Source: Tubulanus polymorphus
Lineage: Eukaryota > Nemertea > Palaeonemertea > Tubulaniformes > Tubulanidae
Length of the DNA stretch: 64,000 nt
Direction of reading: 5' to 3'
Assembly (NCBI RefSeq): GCF_964204645.1
Contig: NC_134025.1
Location: 13,771,001 to 13,835,000, forward strand
The notes below the pieces were generated by a model. That model was not told the origin of the DNA. It ran no database searches and saw only the letters and a list, made by a program, of their open reading frames with translations. The position numbers and the translations under genes are program-made. Below, piece after piece: positions 49,356-61,307 of the stretch (the stretch's first letter is position 1; each line of letters starts with the position of its first letter).

Positions 49356-50031
49356 ACAAAAGAGACTTCGACAAACTCGTGACACTAATTCAATAAGATA
49401 AAAAATACAATACATGATCACTTCCACTAACTAACTTATTTAACATTTAATTATGACAGAGATTATTTGCCTTTAGAAAGGATAGCTTAAATACAATTGT
49501 AATTGTTCTTTTATATAGTAAAGACATATACAATAATTTCATGTAGGCCTATGTATTATTATTTGGGAATAAATGTGTTTATGCAATACACTAGTGATAC
49601 ATATGAAATATGTAATAGCGGAGAACTAGTGCTATACTGTCATTATGCCCTATGTCACGGAATGATTAATTCCACTACCATGGCCGGGGTATACCACCCA
49701 GAATTTCGACACGAGAAGGGGAGGGGGAAGATATGATCCTTTAAAGAAATTTTGATAGAACCTCTCACTTGTACTTTCAATTGGTCCCAAACAAGAAATC
49801 CAGTAAAATCACGTTGATTTCTTCCCGATTCTGACTCCTGTTCCAAGCTTGAAATCGATGAAACCGCAATCAACAGTCCTTTATCAGTTGTGATTAGAGC
49901 ATTAGAATAGAAATAAACCCAAATTATTTCAATATCTTTTAATCATTTTGTCGGAGTATTTTTCTTGGTCTCAAACTGCATTATGCGACAGGTTCACGCA
50001 CAAACTGTGCGAGCTGTGATGCGCCGACGGC
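49356..50031. other. Spacer between two TCGA-rich MITEs
   Basis: No gene is recognised. The sequence contains one TAGGCCTA octamer (49544) and short unconserved frames. Confidence 0.45.
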
Positions 50032-50715
50032 TACGGAAGCGATAAGTACGGAAGCGATAAAGGGCCTCGAGATGTCGCGTTCCAACTCGACAAGTCGCCA
50101 TATTTATGTCGACATACCGCGATATATCGCGTCAAGTCAACATGAATATGTCGATATATCGTGACGTTTTGACGACATATTTCGTTTTCACGACCACTTT
50201 CCTCGCGACAAGTCGACATATTCATGACGACTTACAACTCAGTCGCCATATCACTGGTGTCCTCATCTTACATTTAGACATGTCTTCAAATGACGGCTTG
50301 TCCCGTGGAAGATGGGCAAAAAAGCGAAATTTGTCGTGAAAACGTCACGATATGTCGACATAATGTCGACTTGACGCGATATATTGCGATATGTCGACAT
50401 AAATATGGCGACTTGTCGAGATTGAACGCGACAACTCGAGGCCCTTATCTACGGAAGCGATAAAGGGCCTCGAGGGCCCCTTATCGCTTCCGTAGATATG
50501 ACGACTGAGTTTCAAGTCGTCATGAATATGTCGACTTGTCGCTAGGAAAATGGTCGTCAAAACGAAATATGTCGTCAAAACGTCACGATATGTCGACATA
50601 TTCATGTCGACTTGACGCGATATATCGCAATATATCGACATAAATATGATGACTTGTCGAGTTGGAACGCGACATCTCGAGGCCCCTTATCGCTTCCGTA
50701 CTTATCGCTTCCGTA
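50032..50715. mobile_element. TCGA-rich MITE, composite of facing copies
   Basis: A copy like 48927-49355 runs from 50047 to about 50446. It meets a second, truncated copy in opposite orientation at a 49-bp palindrome (50448-50496) centred on CCTCGAGG. The outer ends are doubled: TACGGAAGCGATAAG precedes the inner TACGGAAG, and CTTATCGCTTCCGTA follows the inner CTTCCGTA. This indicates insertion of the element into itself or end-to-end joining. Confidence 0.7.
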
Positions 50716-50944
50716 CGGACGAGTAAAGCTCTGAAACTGTTGAGTGTTCCACATCCCCCCTATTACTTTTTTGCCATGAAGTTAACAAAAATAGCGGATC
50801 TGGCAGTCTGATTTCAAATTGTATTAATATTGATTTAACAAATAGGATACGAAATCCATTTAGTTCGATAATTTTCCATGAGGCTTGGTGCCTTCTTAAA
50901 TGATTTCGTCTTGGAGTAGGGGTAGGCTACTGTAAATTAATAAC

Positions 50945-51036
50945 ATGATTTGAAAGTTTAACAATATGTTTCCATGCCTACGTACCAAACTTCAGTTGGT
51001 AGGCATGGAAACATAATTGTTAAACTTTCGAATCAT
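50945..51036. repeat. Compact hairpin, ~41-bp arms with a very short loop
   Basis: ATGATTTGAAAGTTTAACAA...GTTTCCATGCCTAC pairs with its complement at 50996-51036 across about seven bases. There are one substitution and two small indels. It is either a recent inverted duplication or a small-RNA precursor; the mature sequence is not one I recognise. Confidence 0.65.
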
Positions 51037-52456
51037 GGAGTCTATTTTCTCTTCATTCAACCCCTTTCAATGCAGACTTTTTGGATATCCTTCAATACAG
51101 TTTCAAATGGATTAAAAAACGATGTTTAAGGTCGACTGCCAGTCCTTTCTGGTCCTACTAAGACCTTTCAGGTATGTACTAGCCTACCATAAATGAGCGA
51201 GCTAGGCCACCTGGAATGCTCTCAAGTCAGGTTGAAATAGACATTAAAATTCAATTCAAGTCCCTTAACTAGGTTATTTCTGTTCAAATGAGAACACATT
51301 ATTCGTATTTCTTTCAATTGACACAATATTTCCTTGGCCGGCTCGCTGGTGATCAGACTTCGAATTTTCTTTCAACTTTGAGCAACTGATGTAGGCCTAT
51401 TATGTAAATCGTTTTTATATTTTCCAGTTGCTGTTTGTTTATATATTTTTTGCTATGTTTTTAGTCCTTATGAATCCGTAAATAAATTATTTATCTGACT
51501 TGATAAGATAAATTTTATTACTGTCCTTAATTCCTAGAGGTTCGATCAGCCGTGGTAGTTATGGTCCTATTCTAATCTCCACAGCCAGAACCAAAAATCT
51601 ACTTCTGGGGTTTAACAACGGCAATTACGTAAGAGCGGCAATTACAGTTGGAAGCTAAGATTGTAAACCTACAAGGTATAAATTGCGCCCGAAGCATAAT
51701 ATGGGATTCGAACCTACTCTCTATGGCATTAGCTTGTCACAAGATTCCGTTCACAGGCAAACATCAACCGAATTGCCTTTATGACGTCATAACCGAAGAA
51801 CATCCATGCGAAGCTAGCTACGCGAAAGACGATTCATCATAGATTTCAGTCAAGAAGCTGCATTCGCTCAATTTTATGTTGTAACAACGGCGCAGGTTAC
51901 ATATAAAAAATTGATGTTTTTCGTAGAGTTCGATCAGTCGCTGTGAATCTCTGTGTGTAATGCAAGTAGGATCTATATTCATCAGGCTGGCGTATGAGTA
52001 TAGTGATTCGCCCTTTAGACGCGATATAAAAGCGATCTCGCTGCGTAGGCTTTATGCTACGATCGGGTGAGGCGGGCATCATCAGTAAACGTTTGTGGTG
52101 AGGTATGGGCGTACGTAAGTAGCAAATTTTACGTGATTAATCATTATGTATACGGGAATTTGGTATGACATTTAGTTGGGTATTCAAGATCATCTGTAGC
52201 CAACTTTTCAAAAGAAATCAAATTCGTGAATTCAATTTTAAGCAATCAATAAATAAAACCGAAATGATTTAAATGAGGCGAAGAAGGTGGTTTACTGGCA
52301 CTGCTGACTGAATGCTGAGCTTGGAGATTTAGAAATGATGGTAAAATGTGAACGATGTAGCGAAAATGAACAGCGATTATGTCTTTTCGATATCAGTCGT
52401 TAGTTTGAAAATATGTTCAGTTTTGTGCAGTTTTGAAACTGGGAAGATTAAGAAAG
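51037..52456. other. No gene recognised; minus-strand SINE-like B box near 51700
   Basis: On the minus strand AGTAGGTTCGAATCCC near 51700 resembles a Pol III B box, like GTGGGTTCGAGTCCC near 45270. Upstream A boxes are degenerate. The remainder shows nothing I can name. Confidence 0.35.
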
Positions 52457-52895
52457 CGGTCATCCTTATTACCGAGATGATGTATTTTACCGAGATGAAC
52501 CGAGATCAACCGAGATGAAATTAAATATAACATATTTATTTATTCCATATCGATTTTAACCATTGAAATCATATCATATCAGTAATAAATGCCTGCTGGG
52601 TTCATATTTTAAATATTTTGTCGGATATTTTTGGAAAAATAACTTTTAACTTTACCGAGATGAGATCGTCGATCAATCAAATTCAATAAAATTTTATTGC
52701 TAACCGAGTTTACGTTTTTGAAGTCAAAATTTTTTTAAATAAAAAAAATGTAAAATATGACTCTAGGAGGTATTTATTATTGATATAACATGATTTCAAG
52801 TGTTAAAATCGATAAGGAATAAATAAATATGTTATATTTAATTTGATCTCGGTTCATCTCGGTAAAATACATCATCTCGGTAATAAGGATGACCC
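52457..52895. mobile_element. MITE with ~130-bp inverted repeats and 8-bp target duplication
   Basis: Ends (C/G)GGTCATCCTTATTACCGA are inverted and the arms extend about 130 bp, containing CCGAGATGA words. TAAGAAAG flanks both sides (52449-52456 and 52896-52903). An 8-bp duplication suggests a hAT-like or MULE-like transposase acting in trans. No coding capacity was seen. Confidence 0.8.
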
Positions 52896-52903
52896 TAAGA
52901 AAG

Positions 52904-53998
52904 AAACAAAAAACGAACAAAAAAATGTTTTATTTGAAATCAATTGTGATAAGGTCGAAGCTTCGATTTAGAAAGATTAGTGTTGTACCTAAACATCTTA
53001 GGAAGTAGTGTACTTCACACTCCCAGGTACTTTCCATAGAAATCAGGTTGTTGCTGTTTGTTTTGGTTGTCTTTTGATTTGAGAAATATTTCATCATCGG
53101 TTGTTTTTATTGAAAGTCGCATCATATTGATTTTCTGCATTCCATGTTGTTCTTTCAATTCCAAAGTGAAAGGTTGCTTGAAATTTTATTGTGTAGCCTG
53201 ATATGTTGATACCTTTAAAATTGTTGAGTTTGTTGATTTTGATGAATGTTCCGTTAATTATCGTTTTTGAGGATGTCTTTTGTTTGCGACTCTTTCAGAT
53301 GGCTGGTTATAAAGATGAGTTTTCTGTGGGTTTGTTTCATGATGTCGGCAGAGGCGATCCGGGAATAGTTCAATACTTTGTAAATGGAGCATAAATTTCT
53401 TGCGGTATTGTCTATTGAACTGTGAGGTCATAGGAAGCGTTTAAAACAAATTGCTTGGTTCGTCGCTTAGTTTACTGGAAAAAATGCGGATAATTACACT
53501 TGACAGCAGTGATAGGAGGAACATTCTTTAATTCGGTTGTAGGGTTTTATCTCTTGGGTTTTCTCAGTGGTAGATGAATTCTCCTGAATTGATGAACTCA
53601 TAATTTTTCTGATATTATTTCTACTTATGATGGAGATTCAATTAGCCTAAATGGATTTAAGTGAATAAAGTGTGTCGAAAATTTTTGAGCGAATTATATA
53701 AGTCCTTTAATTGTACTCTATTTAGGATGATTTTTACGTACGTCTTCCCTGTTGGTTGACCTGAACGCTCTTTCGCGAAGATTGACAGTGCTTTGAAGGT
53801 ATAGGAAAGGTGTTGAAATCTTTGGCTTTGAGAGAAACATTTATGTACTGTGATGTAATGCATTTTGTTACAGAATTATGAAAATATGTTCCATTTTGGT
53901 ACTCCAAAAACACAAGAATCGCATTGTTCTTCCCATTCATGAAGTTCCTATTCTCCGGCAATACTGCAGTGATTGATCAAAGAGAGGAAAATTGACAA

Positions 53999-54036
<38 letters not shown>

Positions 54037-54969
54037 TTTATTAATCCTTTTTTAAGTATCGTGCTGTTCATTATGCCTATAATAATCCACCAAGCATAAT
54101 GCCGAAACACGGGAAGATCGTTATAGGTATCCTAAAGTTTTGAATGTGATTGCTTTTTAGTTGCAATTCAAGCCCAGATTGTCATGACTAAATGATGATT
54201 ATGATTGCTTTAGACTTGTGAGACCGAGAGGCGTGGTCAGTATAATGGAATTCTGTAATTTTTCTGGCTTATTTCCCAATATTTTTTAAAGCTTGTTTGG
54301 ATCAGTGATTATTACTGCTTTAACTGCTGTGCCTGTCTTTGTTGTATCAAACGTAATGGGCGTGATCGTATTGCTTTTTGCCAAGTTGCGGGCTGTTCAT
54401 ATAATTGCAGGGTATATTTCATGGTCGCTATGTTTTGGTCAAGCACGGCCAAGTCCAGAATTCTGTAGACTGGTTACGACTGCCTAATTAGACCCCTGGT
54501 TCTGACTGCTAGACTTGAAGCTTTGCAAGGAGTCAAGTTAAGTCATTATTGACTGGTAAATTAGAGATATTTTCGAAATCAAGACTGTGCCTGGTGCGTA
54601 AAAACTTTCCATTTCCAGGTGCTCCTTTACTTGCATCATCTTTTTGAAGTATAAATGGATGCGTGAAGTGAGTATGGTTGCTGTGATTGACAGCAATTGT
54701 ACTCATTCACAGTGAATGCAATTGCATACTGGCATTGTATGTAAGTGAGGGGTGGTGTAGAAATCGCTACTTGAAAGTATGTAACAGTTAAGACCACTTG
54801 TTGGACTAGAGGGACTGGAAATTGCAAGTAGGCCTACTTGTATGTGGCCCATAACTACCGAGTAGTATCATCTGTGACAAGAGGCCGGTGAGGGAACATT
54901 TTAGATATTTTTGAAGTGATTACCTATTTTTGCTTGCTGGACCAATGGATGGACCATCCAATACAGGAA
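52904..54969. other. No gene recognised; TA microsatellite
   Basis: A TA dinucleotide run spans 54004-54034. Short frames of 60-80 codons occur on both strands without recognisable homology. Confidence 0.45.
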
Positions 54970-55585
54970 TTTGTCGAAAGTTGAATAAGAGTATCGACAG
55001 TGAAATTATCATGAGCCAGGTCCAATCTGTGGCTTGCGAGATGGCGAATGTCAGATTGGTTTAGGCTTATGCAGCATTTAAGGATGATTTAGACACGAAG
55101 AAATGGTAACATCAGGATTTATCAGATTATTTGATAATAATTTGTATGCGAAACAATTTATGCAGGATTCTCTTGTTGTAAATATCTTACAGGATCCAAG
55201 CATATACCACTGATGGGCCTTCGAATTGAATGGAAACTCGGTCTTAGATAACTCGAGGAATAAACTACTTATGACTAAATGAAATAATGAAATAATACTT
55301 CACTTGTGAACGCCTATAGAGTTCTATGTCGAACGTATGTTACTGTCAATGGTTTTCACCGTTGAATTTGTTTCCGATTGTCAGTGAGTGGGGCATCGAG
55401 GTATTTGAAGGGACGATGCATGTAAATGCTGTTATAATGCATTTTAGTTAGTGAATGGTAAATATGAGAGAGGAATCGGATGTTGTTGTTGTTGTTGAGG
55501 TATTTGAAAGGACTATGCATGTAAATGTTGTTATAATGCATTTGACCGGAGGGTTAAGGGGTGGTTTAATTCTTGCTTAGTTTTT
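54970..55585 (+). repeat. Tandem array: diverged edge copy
   Basis: Landmarks of the main unit are present at lower identity: 'catgagccaggtcc', 'ggtaacatcaggatttatc', 'cttacaggatccaagc', 'gtcgaacgtatgttac'. The part matching the minus-strand 84-codon frame is missing. A 'gaggtatttgaa...atgcatgtaaatg' segment is duplicated at about 55398 and 55497. It contains the segment absent from the next two units. Confidence 0.75.
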
Positions 55586-56817
55586 ACAGGTGTACATATT
55601 TTTCCAAGGTCTTATCTTTCTTTCGTCGTCGTATCTATGAAGGTCTCTATTGCGCAGCGCCGGTTATCTTGGTCATGTGACTTCATCACAGCGTACGCGT
55701 AGTTTTTTTGTGGTGCATGAAAAAAAAAGACATTCATCTGATAGAAAGTGCAAATCCTTGCGAATTGAAGTTCGATGTATCGTTCGTAACTCCTCCGCTG
55801 GTTCAAAAAATAAAAGCGAAAAAGAAAGAAAAACAGGCGACAGTGTCAAGGAATATTAATGCCCATTCCCTAAAAGAAATGTACTTCAACCAGTAGTTTT
55901 TCGCAACTTGGTAATATGAAGGGAAACTCGGTCTGAGAACTCGACGAATTGAGGGACCTCTATGAGTTAATGAAATAATGCTTCTCTAATGAACGCGTAT
56001 AGATTACAATGTCGAACGTATGTTACCGTCTCGGTGGTTTTCTTCACAGGTGAATTTGTTTCCGACCTTCAGCGGGTGGGGTGATTTCTTAAAATTAGTT
56101 TTTCAGATGTTCGCCCAGGACAACTATCATGCGACGGGCTTGGCTGGTCGAAAGAAGAGTCTGAATGATTGTGAAATTGTTGAAACTGTAAAGTAGCAAG
56201 TGCCGCAAGATTGTTGAGATTTATAATTTTAATTTGGTTCGGTGGGGCTATTAATGTTGAGTTTTTCAGGTCGTCAGATCGAATGACTTTTGTCATTTTT
56301 CGTATACTTATGTTCTCATTCACGCGGTGCGACTGTAAATTTGGAAAAAAGAAAAATATACGTAGATTTCTACGATGAGAGACGGTAATTTCTTGTGTCG
56401 ATCAATTTTTAATTTCGGGCAATCGGGGAGAATTTCTTTCCTTTGATATTCTAGGCTGTTATACTCGAAAAAAATGGATGAATCATCCAATGCAGATTCT
56501 TTTCTGTGGCTCGGCTATTTTCGACAAAGTAACAACTAATATGGTTGGTGTGTTTTCTTTGTTAAGGCATTGGGAGGGTTTGTTATAAACATGCTTCTTC
56601 TTTTATCCTAAGTACATGTATATAGTTCATCGGATCTTGTATTTGTAATCGAGTGAAAAGATTTACTTTGATTGAGAATTAGTTCATGAATGGTAAATTT
56701 GAGAGAGGAATCGGATGTTGTTGTTGTTGAGGTATTTGAAAGGACTATGCATGTAAATATTGTTATAATGCATTTGACCGGAGGGTTAAGGGGTGGTTTA
56801 ATTCTTGCTTAGTTTTT
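55586..56817 (+). repeat. Tandem array unit 1, short type (1232 bp)
   Basis: The unit is phased here on ACAGGTGTACATATTTTTCC. It lacks the 396-bp segment: the junction reads AATATGAA|GGGAAACTCGG at 55920/55921. Its sequence is otherwise nearly identical to the later units. Confidence 0.9.
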
Positions 56818-58047
56818 ACAGGTGTACATATTTTTCCAAGGTCTTATCTTTCTTTCGTCGTCGTATCTATGAAGGTCTCTATTGCGCAGCGCTGGTTATC
56901 TTGGTCATGTGACTTCATCACAGCGTACACGTAGTTTTTTTGTGGTGCATGAAAAAAAAAGACATTCATCTGATAGAAAGTGCAAATCCTTGCGAATTGA
57001 AGTTCGATGTATCGTTCGTAACTCCTCCGCTGGTTCAAAAAATAAAAGCGAAAAAGAAAGAAAAACAGGCGAAAGTGTCAAGGAATATTAATGCCCATTC
57101 CCTAAAAGAAATGTACTTCAACCAGTAGTTTTTCGCAACTTGGTAATATGAAGGGAAACTCGGTCTGAGAACTCGACGAATTGAGGGACCTCTATGAGTT
57201 AATGAAATAATGCTTCTCTAATGAACGCGTATAGATTACAATGTCGAACGTATGTTACCGTCTCGGTGGTTTTCTTCACAGGTGAATTTGTTTCCGACCT
57301 TCAGCGGGTGGGGTGATTTCTTAAAATTAGTTTTTCAGATGTTCGCCCAGGACAACTATCATGCGACGGGCTTGGCTGGTCGAAAGAAGAGTCTGAATGA
57401 TTGTGAAATTGTTGAAACTGTAAAGTAGCAAGTGCCGCAAGATTGTTGAGATTTATCATTTTAGTTAGGTTCGGTGGGGCTATTAATGTTGAGTTTTTCA
57501 GGTCGTCAGATCGAATGACTTTTGTCATTTTTCGTATACTTATGTTCTCATTCACGCGGTGCGACTGTAAATTTAGAAAAAGAAAAATATACGTAGATTT
57601 CTACGATGAGAGACGGTAATTTCTTGTGTCGATCAATTTTTAATTTCGGGCAATCGGGGAGAATTTCTTTCCTTTGATATTCTAGGCTGTTTTACTCGAA
57701 AAAAATGGATGAATCATCCAATGCAGATTCTTTCTGTGGCTCGGCTATTTTCGACAAAGTAACAACTAATATGGTTGGTGTGTTTTCTTTGTTAAGGCAT
57801 TGGGAGGGTTTGTTATAAACATGCTTCTTCTTTTATCCTAAGTACATGTATATAGTTCATCGGATCTTGTATTTGTAATCGAATGAAAAGATTTACTTTG
57901 ATTGAGAATTAGTTCATGAATGGTAAATTTGAGAGAGGAATCAGATGTTGTTGTTGTTGAGGTATTTGAAAGGACTATGCATGTAAATGTTGTTATAATG
58001 CATTTGACCGGAGGGTTGAGGGGTGGATTAATTCTTGCTTAGTTTTT
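56818..58047 (+). repeat. Tandem array unit 2, short type (1230 bp)
   Basis: The same deletion junction as unit 1 occurs at about 57152/57153, so units 1 and 2 descend from one deleted unit by duplication. Confidence 0.9.
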
Positions 58048-59685
58048 ACAGGTGTACATATTTTTCCAAGGTCTTATCTTTCTTTCGTCGTCGTATCTAT
58101 GAAGGTCTATTGCGCAGCGCCGGTTATCTTGGCCATGTGACTTGGTCATGTGACTTCATCACAGCGTACGCGTAGTTTTTTTGTGGTGCATGAAAAGAAA
58201 AGACATTCATCTGATAGAAAGTGCAAATCCTTGCGAATTGAAGTTCGATGTATCGTTCGTAACTCCTCCGCTGGTTCAAAAAATAAAAGCGAAAAAGAAA
58301 GAAAAGCAGGCGAAAGTGTCAAGGAATATTAATGCCCATTCCCTAAAAGAAATGTACTTCAACCAGTAGTTTTTCGCAACTTGGTAATATGAAATCGGTG
58401 ATCAGTCGATTCGGGAATGCTGGGCGGGGATTTTGGCCTTTGTTTTTCAGATGGTCTTTGGAAAGATATAGAACTAGTAGTAAGATATAGAACTTGCGTG
58501 ATTCCTTCGATAATAACGTCGTTTGTAGTCGGAAATTTGAATAACAGTAAAGACGGTGCACGTAATCATGAGCCAGGTCCCATCGGTGGCTGGCGAGATG
58601 GTGAATGTCGGATTGATTTAGGCTTATGCGGCGTTTAAGGATGATTCAGACACGGTGAAGAAATGGTAACATCAGGATTTATCGGATTGTTAGATTATAA
58701 TTTGTATGCGATACAATTTGGGTGGCGTTCTCTTTTTGTCAATATCTTACAGGATCCAAGCGTATACCCTGACGGGTCTTCGAATTGAAGGGAAACTCGG
58801 TCTGAGAACTCGACGAATTGAGGGACCTCTATGAGTTAATGAAATAATGCTTCTCTAATGAACGCGTATAGATTATAATGTCGAACGTATGTTACCGTCT
58901 CGGTGGTTTTCTTCACAGGTGAATTTGTTTCCGACCTTCAGCGGGTGGGGTGATTTCTTAAAATTAGTTTTTCAGATGTTCGCCCAGGACAACTATCATG
59001 CGACGGGCTTGGCTGGTCGAAAGAAGAGTCTGAATGATTGTGAAATTGTTGAAACTGTAAAGTAGCAAGTGCCGCAAGATTGTTGAGATTTATAATTTTA
59101 GTTAGGTTCGGTGGGGCTATTAATGTTGAGTTTTTCAGGTCGTCGGATCGAATGACTTTTGTCATTTTTCGTATACCTATGTTCTCATTCACGCGGTGCG
59201 ACTGTAAATTTGGAAAAAGAAAAATATACGTAGATTTCTACAATGAGAGACGGTAATTTCTTGTGTCGATCAATTTTTAATTTCGGGCAATCGGGGAGAA
59301 TTTCTTTCCTTTGATATTCTAGGCTGTTATACTCGAAAAAAATGGATGAATCATCCAATGCAGATTCTTTTCTGTGGCTCGGCTATTTTTCGACAAAGTA
59401 ACAACTAATATGGTTGGTGTGTTTTCTTTGTTAAGGCATTGGGAGGGTTTGTTATAAACATGCTTCTTCTTTTATCCTAAGTACATGTATATAGTTCATC
59501 GGATCTTGTATTTGTAATCGAGTGAAAAGATTTACTTTGATTGAGAATTAGTTCATGAATGGTAAATTTGAGAGAGGAATCGGATGTTGTTGTTGTTGAG
59601 GTATTTGAAAGGACAATGCATGTAAATGTTGTTATAAACCATTTGACCGGAGGGTTAGGGGTGGTTTAATTCTTGCTTAGTTTTT
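58048..59685 (+). repeat. Tandem array unit 3, long type (1638 bp)
   Basis: It contains the 396-bp segment (58394-58789) that the short units lack. It also has a private small duplication of the CATGTGACTTGG stretch near 58134-58156. Confidence 0.9.
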
Positions 59686-61307
59686 ACAGGTGTACATATT
59701 TTTCCAAGGTCTTATCTTTCTTTCGTCGTCGTATCTATGAAGGTCTCTATTGCGCAGCGCCGGTTATCTTGGCCATGTGACTTCATCACAGCGTACGCGT
59801 AGTTTTTTTGTGGTGCATGAAAAAAAAGACATTCATCTGATAGAAAGTGCAAATCCTTGCGAATTGAAGTTCGATGTATCGTTCGTAACTCCTCCGCTGG
59901 TTCAAAAAAAGCGAAAAAGAAAGAAAAACAGGTGAAAGTGTCAAGGAATATTAATGCCCATTCCCTAAAAGAAATGTACTTCAACCAGTAGTTTTTCGCA
60001 ACTTGGTAATATGAAATCGGTGATCAGTCGATTCGGGAATGCTGGGCGGGGATTTTGGCCTTTGTTTTTCAGATGGTCTTTGGGAAGATATAGAACTAGT
60101 AGTAAGATATAAAACTCGCGCGATTCCTTCGATAATTACGTCGTTTGTAGTCGGAAAATTGAATAACAGTAAAGACGGTGCACATAATCATGAGCCAGGT
60201 CCCATCGGTGGCTGGCGAGATGGTGAATGTCGGATTGATTTAGGCTTATGCGGCGTTTAAGGATGATTCAGACACGGTGAAGAAATGGTAACATCAGGAT
60301 TTATCGGATTGTTAGATTATAATTTGTATGCGATACAATTTGGGTGGGGTTCTCTTTTTGTCAATATCTTACAGGATCCAAGCGTATACCCTGACGGGCC
60401 TTCGAATTGAAGGGAAACTCGGTCTGAGAACTCGACGAATTGAGGGACCTCTATGAGTTAATGAAATAATGCTTCTCTAATGAACGCGTATAGATTACAA
60501 TGTCGAACGTATGTTACCGTCTCGGTGGTTTTCTTCACAGGTGAATTTGTTTCCGACCTTCAGCGGGTGGGGTGATTTCTTAAAATTAGTTTTTCAGATG
60601 TTCGCCCAGGACAACTATCATGCGACGGGCTTGGCTGGTCGAAAGAAGAGTCTGAATGATTGTGAAATTGTTGAAACTGTAAAGTAGCAAGTGCCGCAAG
60701 ATTGTTGAGATTTATCATTTTAGTTAGGTTCGGTGGGGCTATTAATGTTGAGTTTTTCAGGTCGTCAGATCGAATGACTTTTGTCATTTTTCGTATACCT
60801 ATGTTCTCATTCACGCGGTGCGACTGTAAATTTGGAAAAAGAAAAATATACGTAGATTTCTACGATGAGAGACGGTAATTTCTTGTGTCGATCAATTTTT
60901 AATTTCGGGCAATCGGGGAGAATTTCTTTCCTTTGATATTCTAGGCTGTTATACTCGAAAAAAATGGATGAATCATCCAATGCAGATTCTTTTCTGTGGC
61001 TCGGCTATTTTCGACAAGCTAACAACTAATATGGTTGGTGTGTTTTCTTTGTTAAGGCATTGGGAGGGTTTGTTATAAACATGCTTCTTCTTTTATCCTA
61101 AGTACATGTATATAGTTCATCGGATCTTGTATTTGTAATCGAGTGAAAAGATTTACTTTGATTGAGAATTAGTTCATGAATGGTAAATTTGAGAGAGGAA
61201 TCGGATGTTGTTGTTGTTGAGGTATTTGAAAGGACTATGCATGTAAATGTTGTTATAATGCATTTGACCGGAGGGTTAAGGGGTGGTTTAATTTTAGCTT
61301 AGTTTTT
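59686..61307 (+). repeat. Tandem array unit 4, long type (1622 bp)
   Basis: It shares the variant GACAAGCTAACAACTAA with unit 5, where units 1-3 read GACAAAGTAACAAC. A few bases are missing from the AAAATAAAAGCG stretch. Confidence 0.9.

Noticed and set aside
50106-50641. Frames reading MSTYRDISRQVNMNMSIYRD and similar on both strands
   Set aside because: They are produced by low-complexity TCGACAT words in the palindromic MITE; both strands read alike.
55612-55859. Overlapping frames on both strands in each array unit (for example MRSAGYLGHVTSSQRTRSFF)
   Set aside because: Several frames overlap on both strands, with no known domain, and copies differ too little to show selection. Treated as shadows of the tandem repeat.
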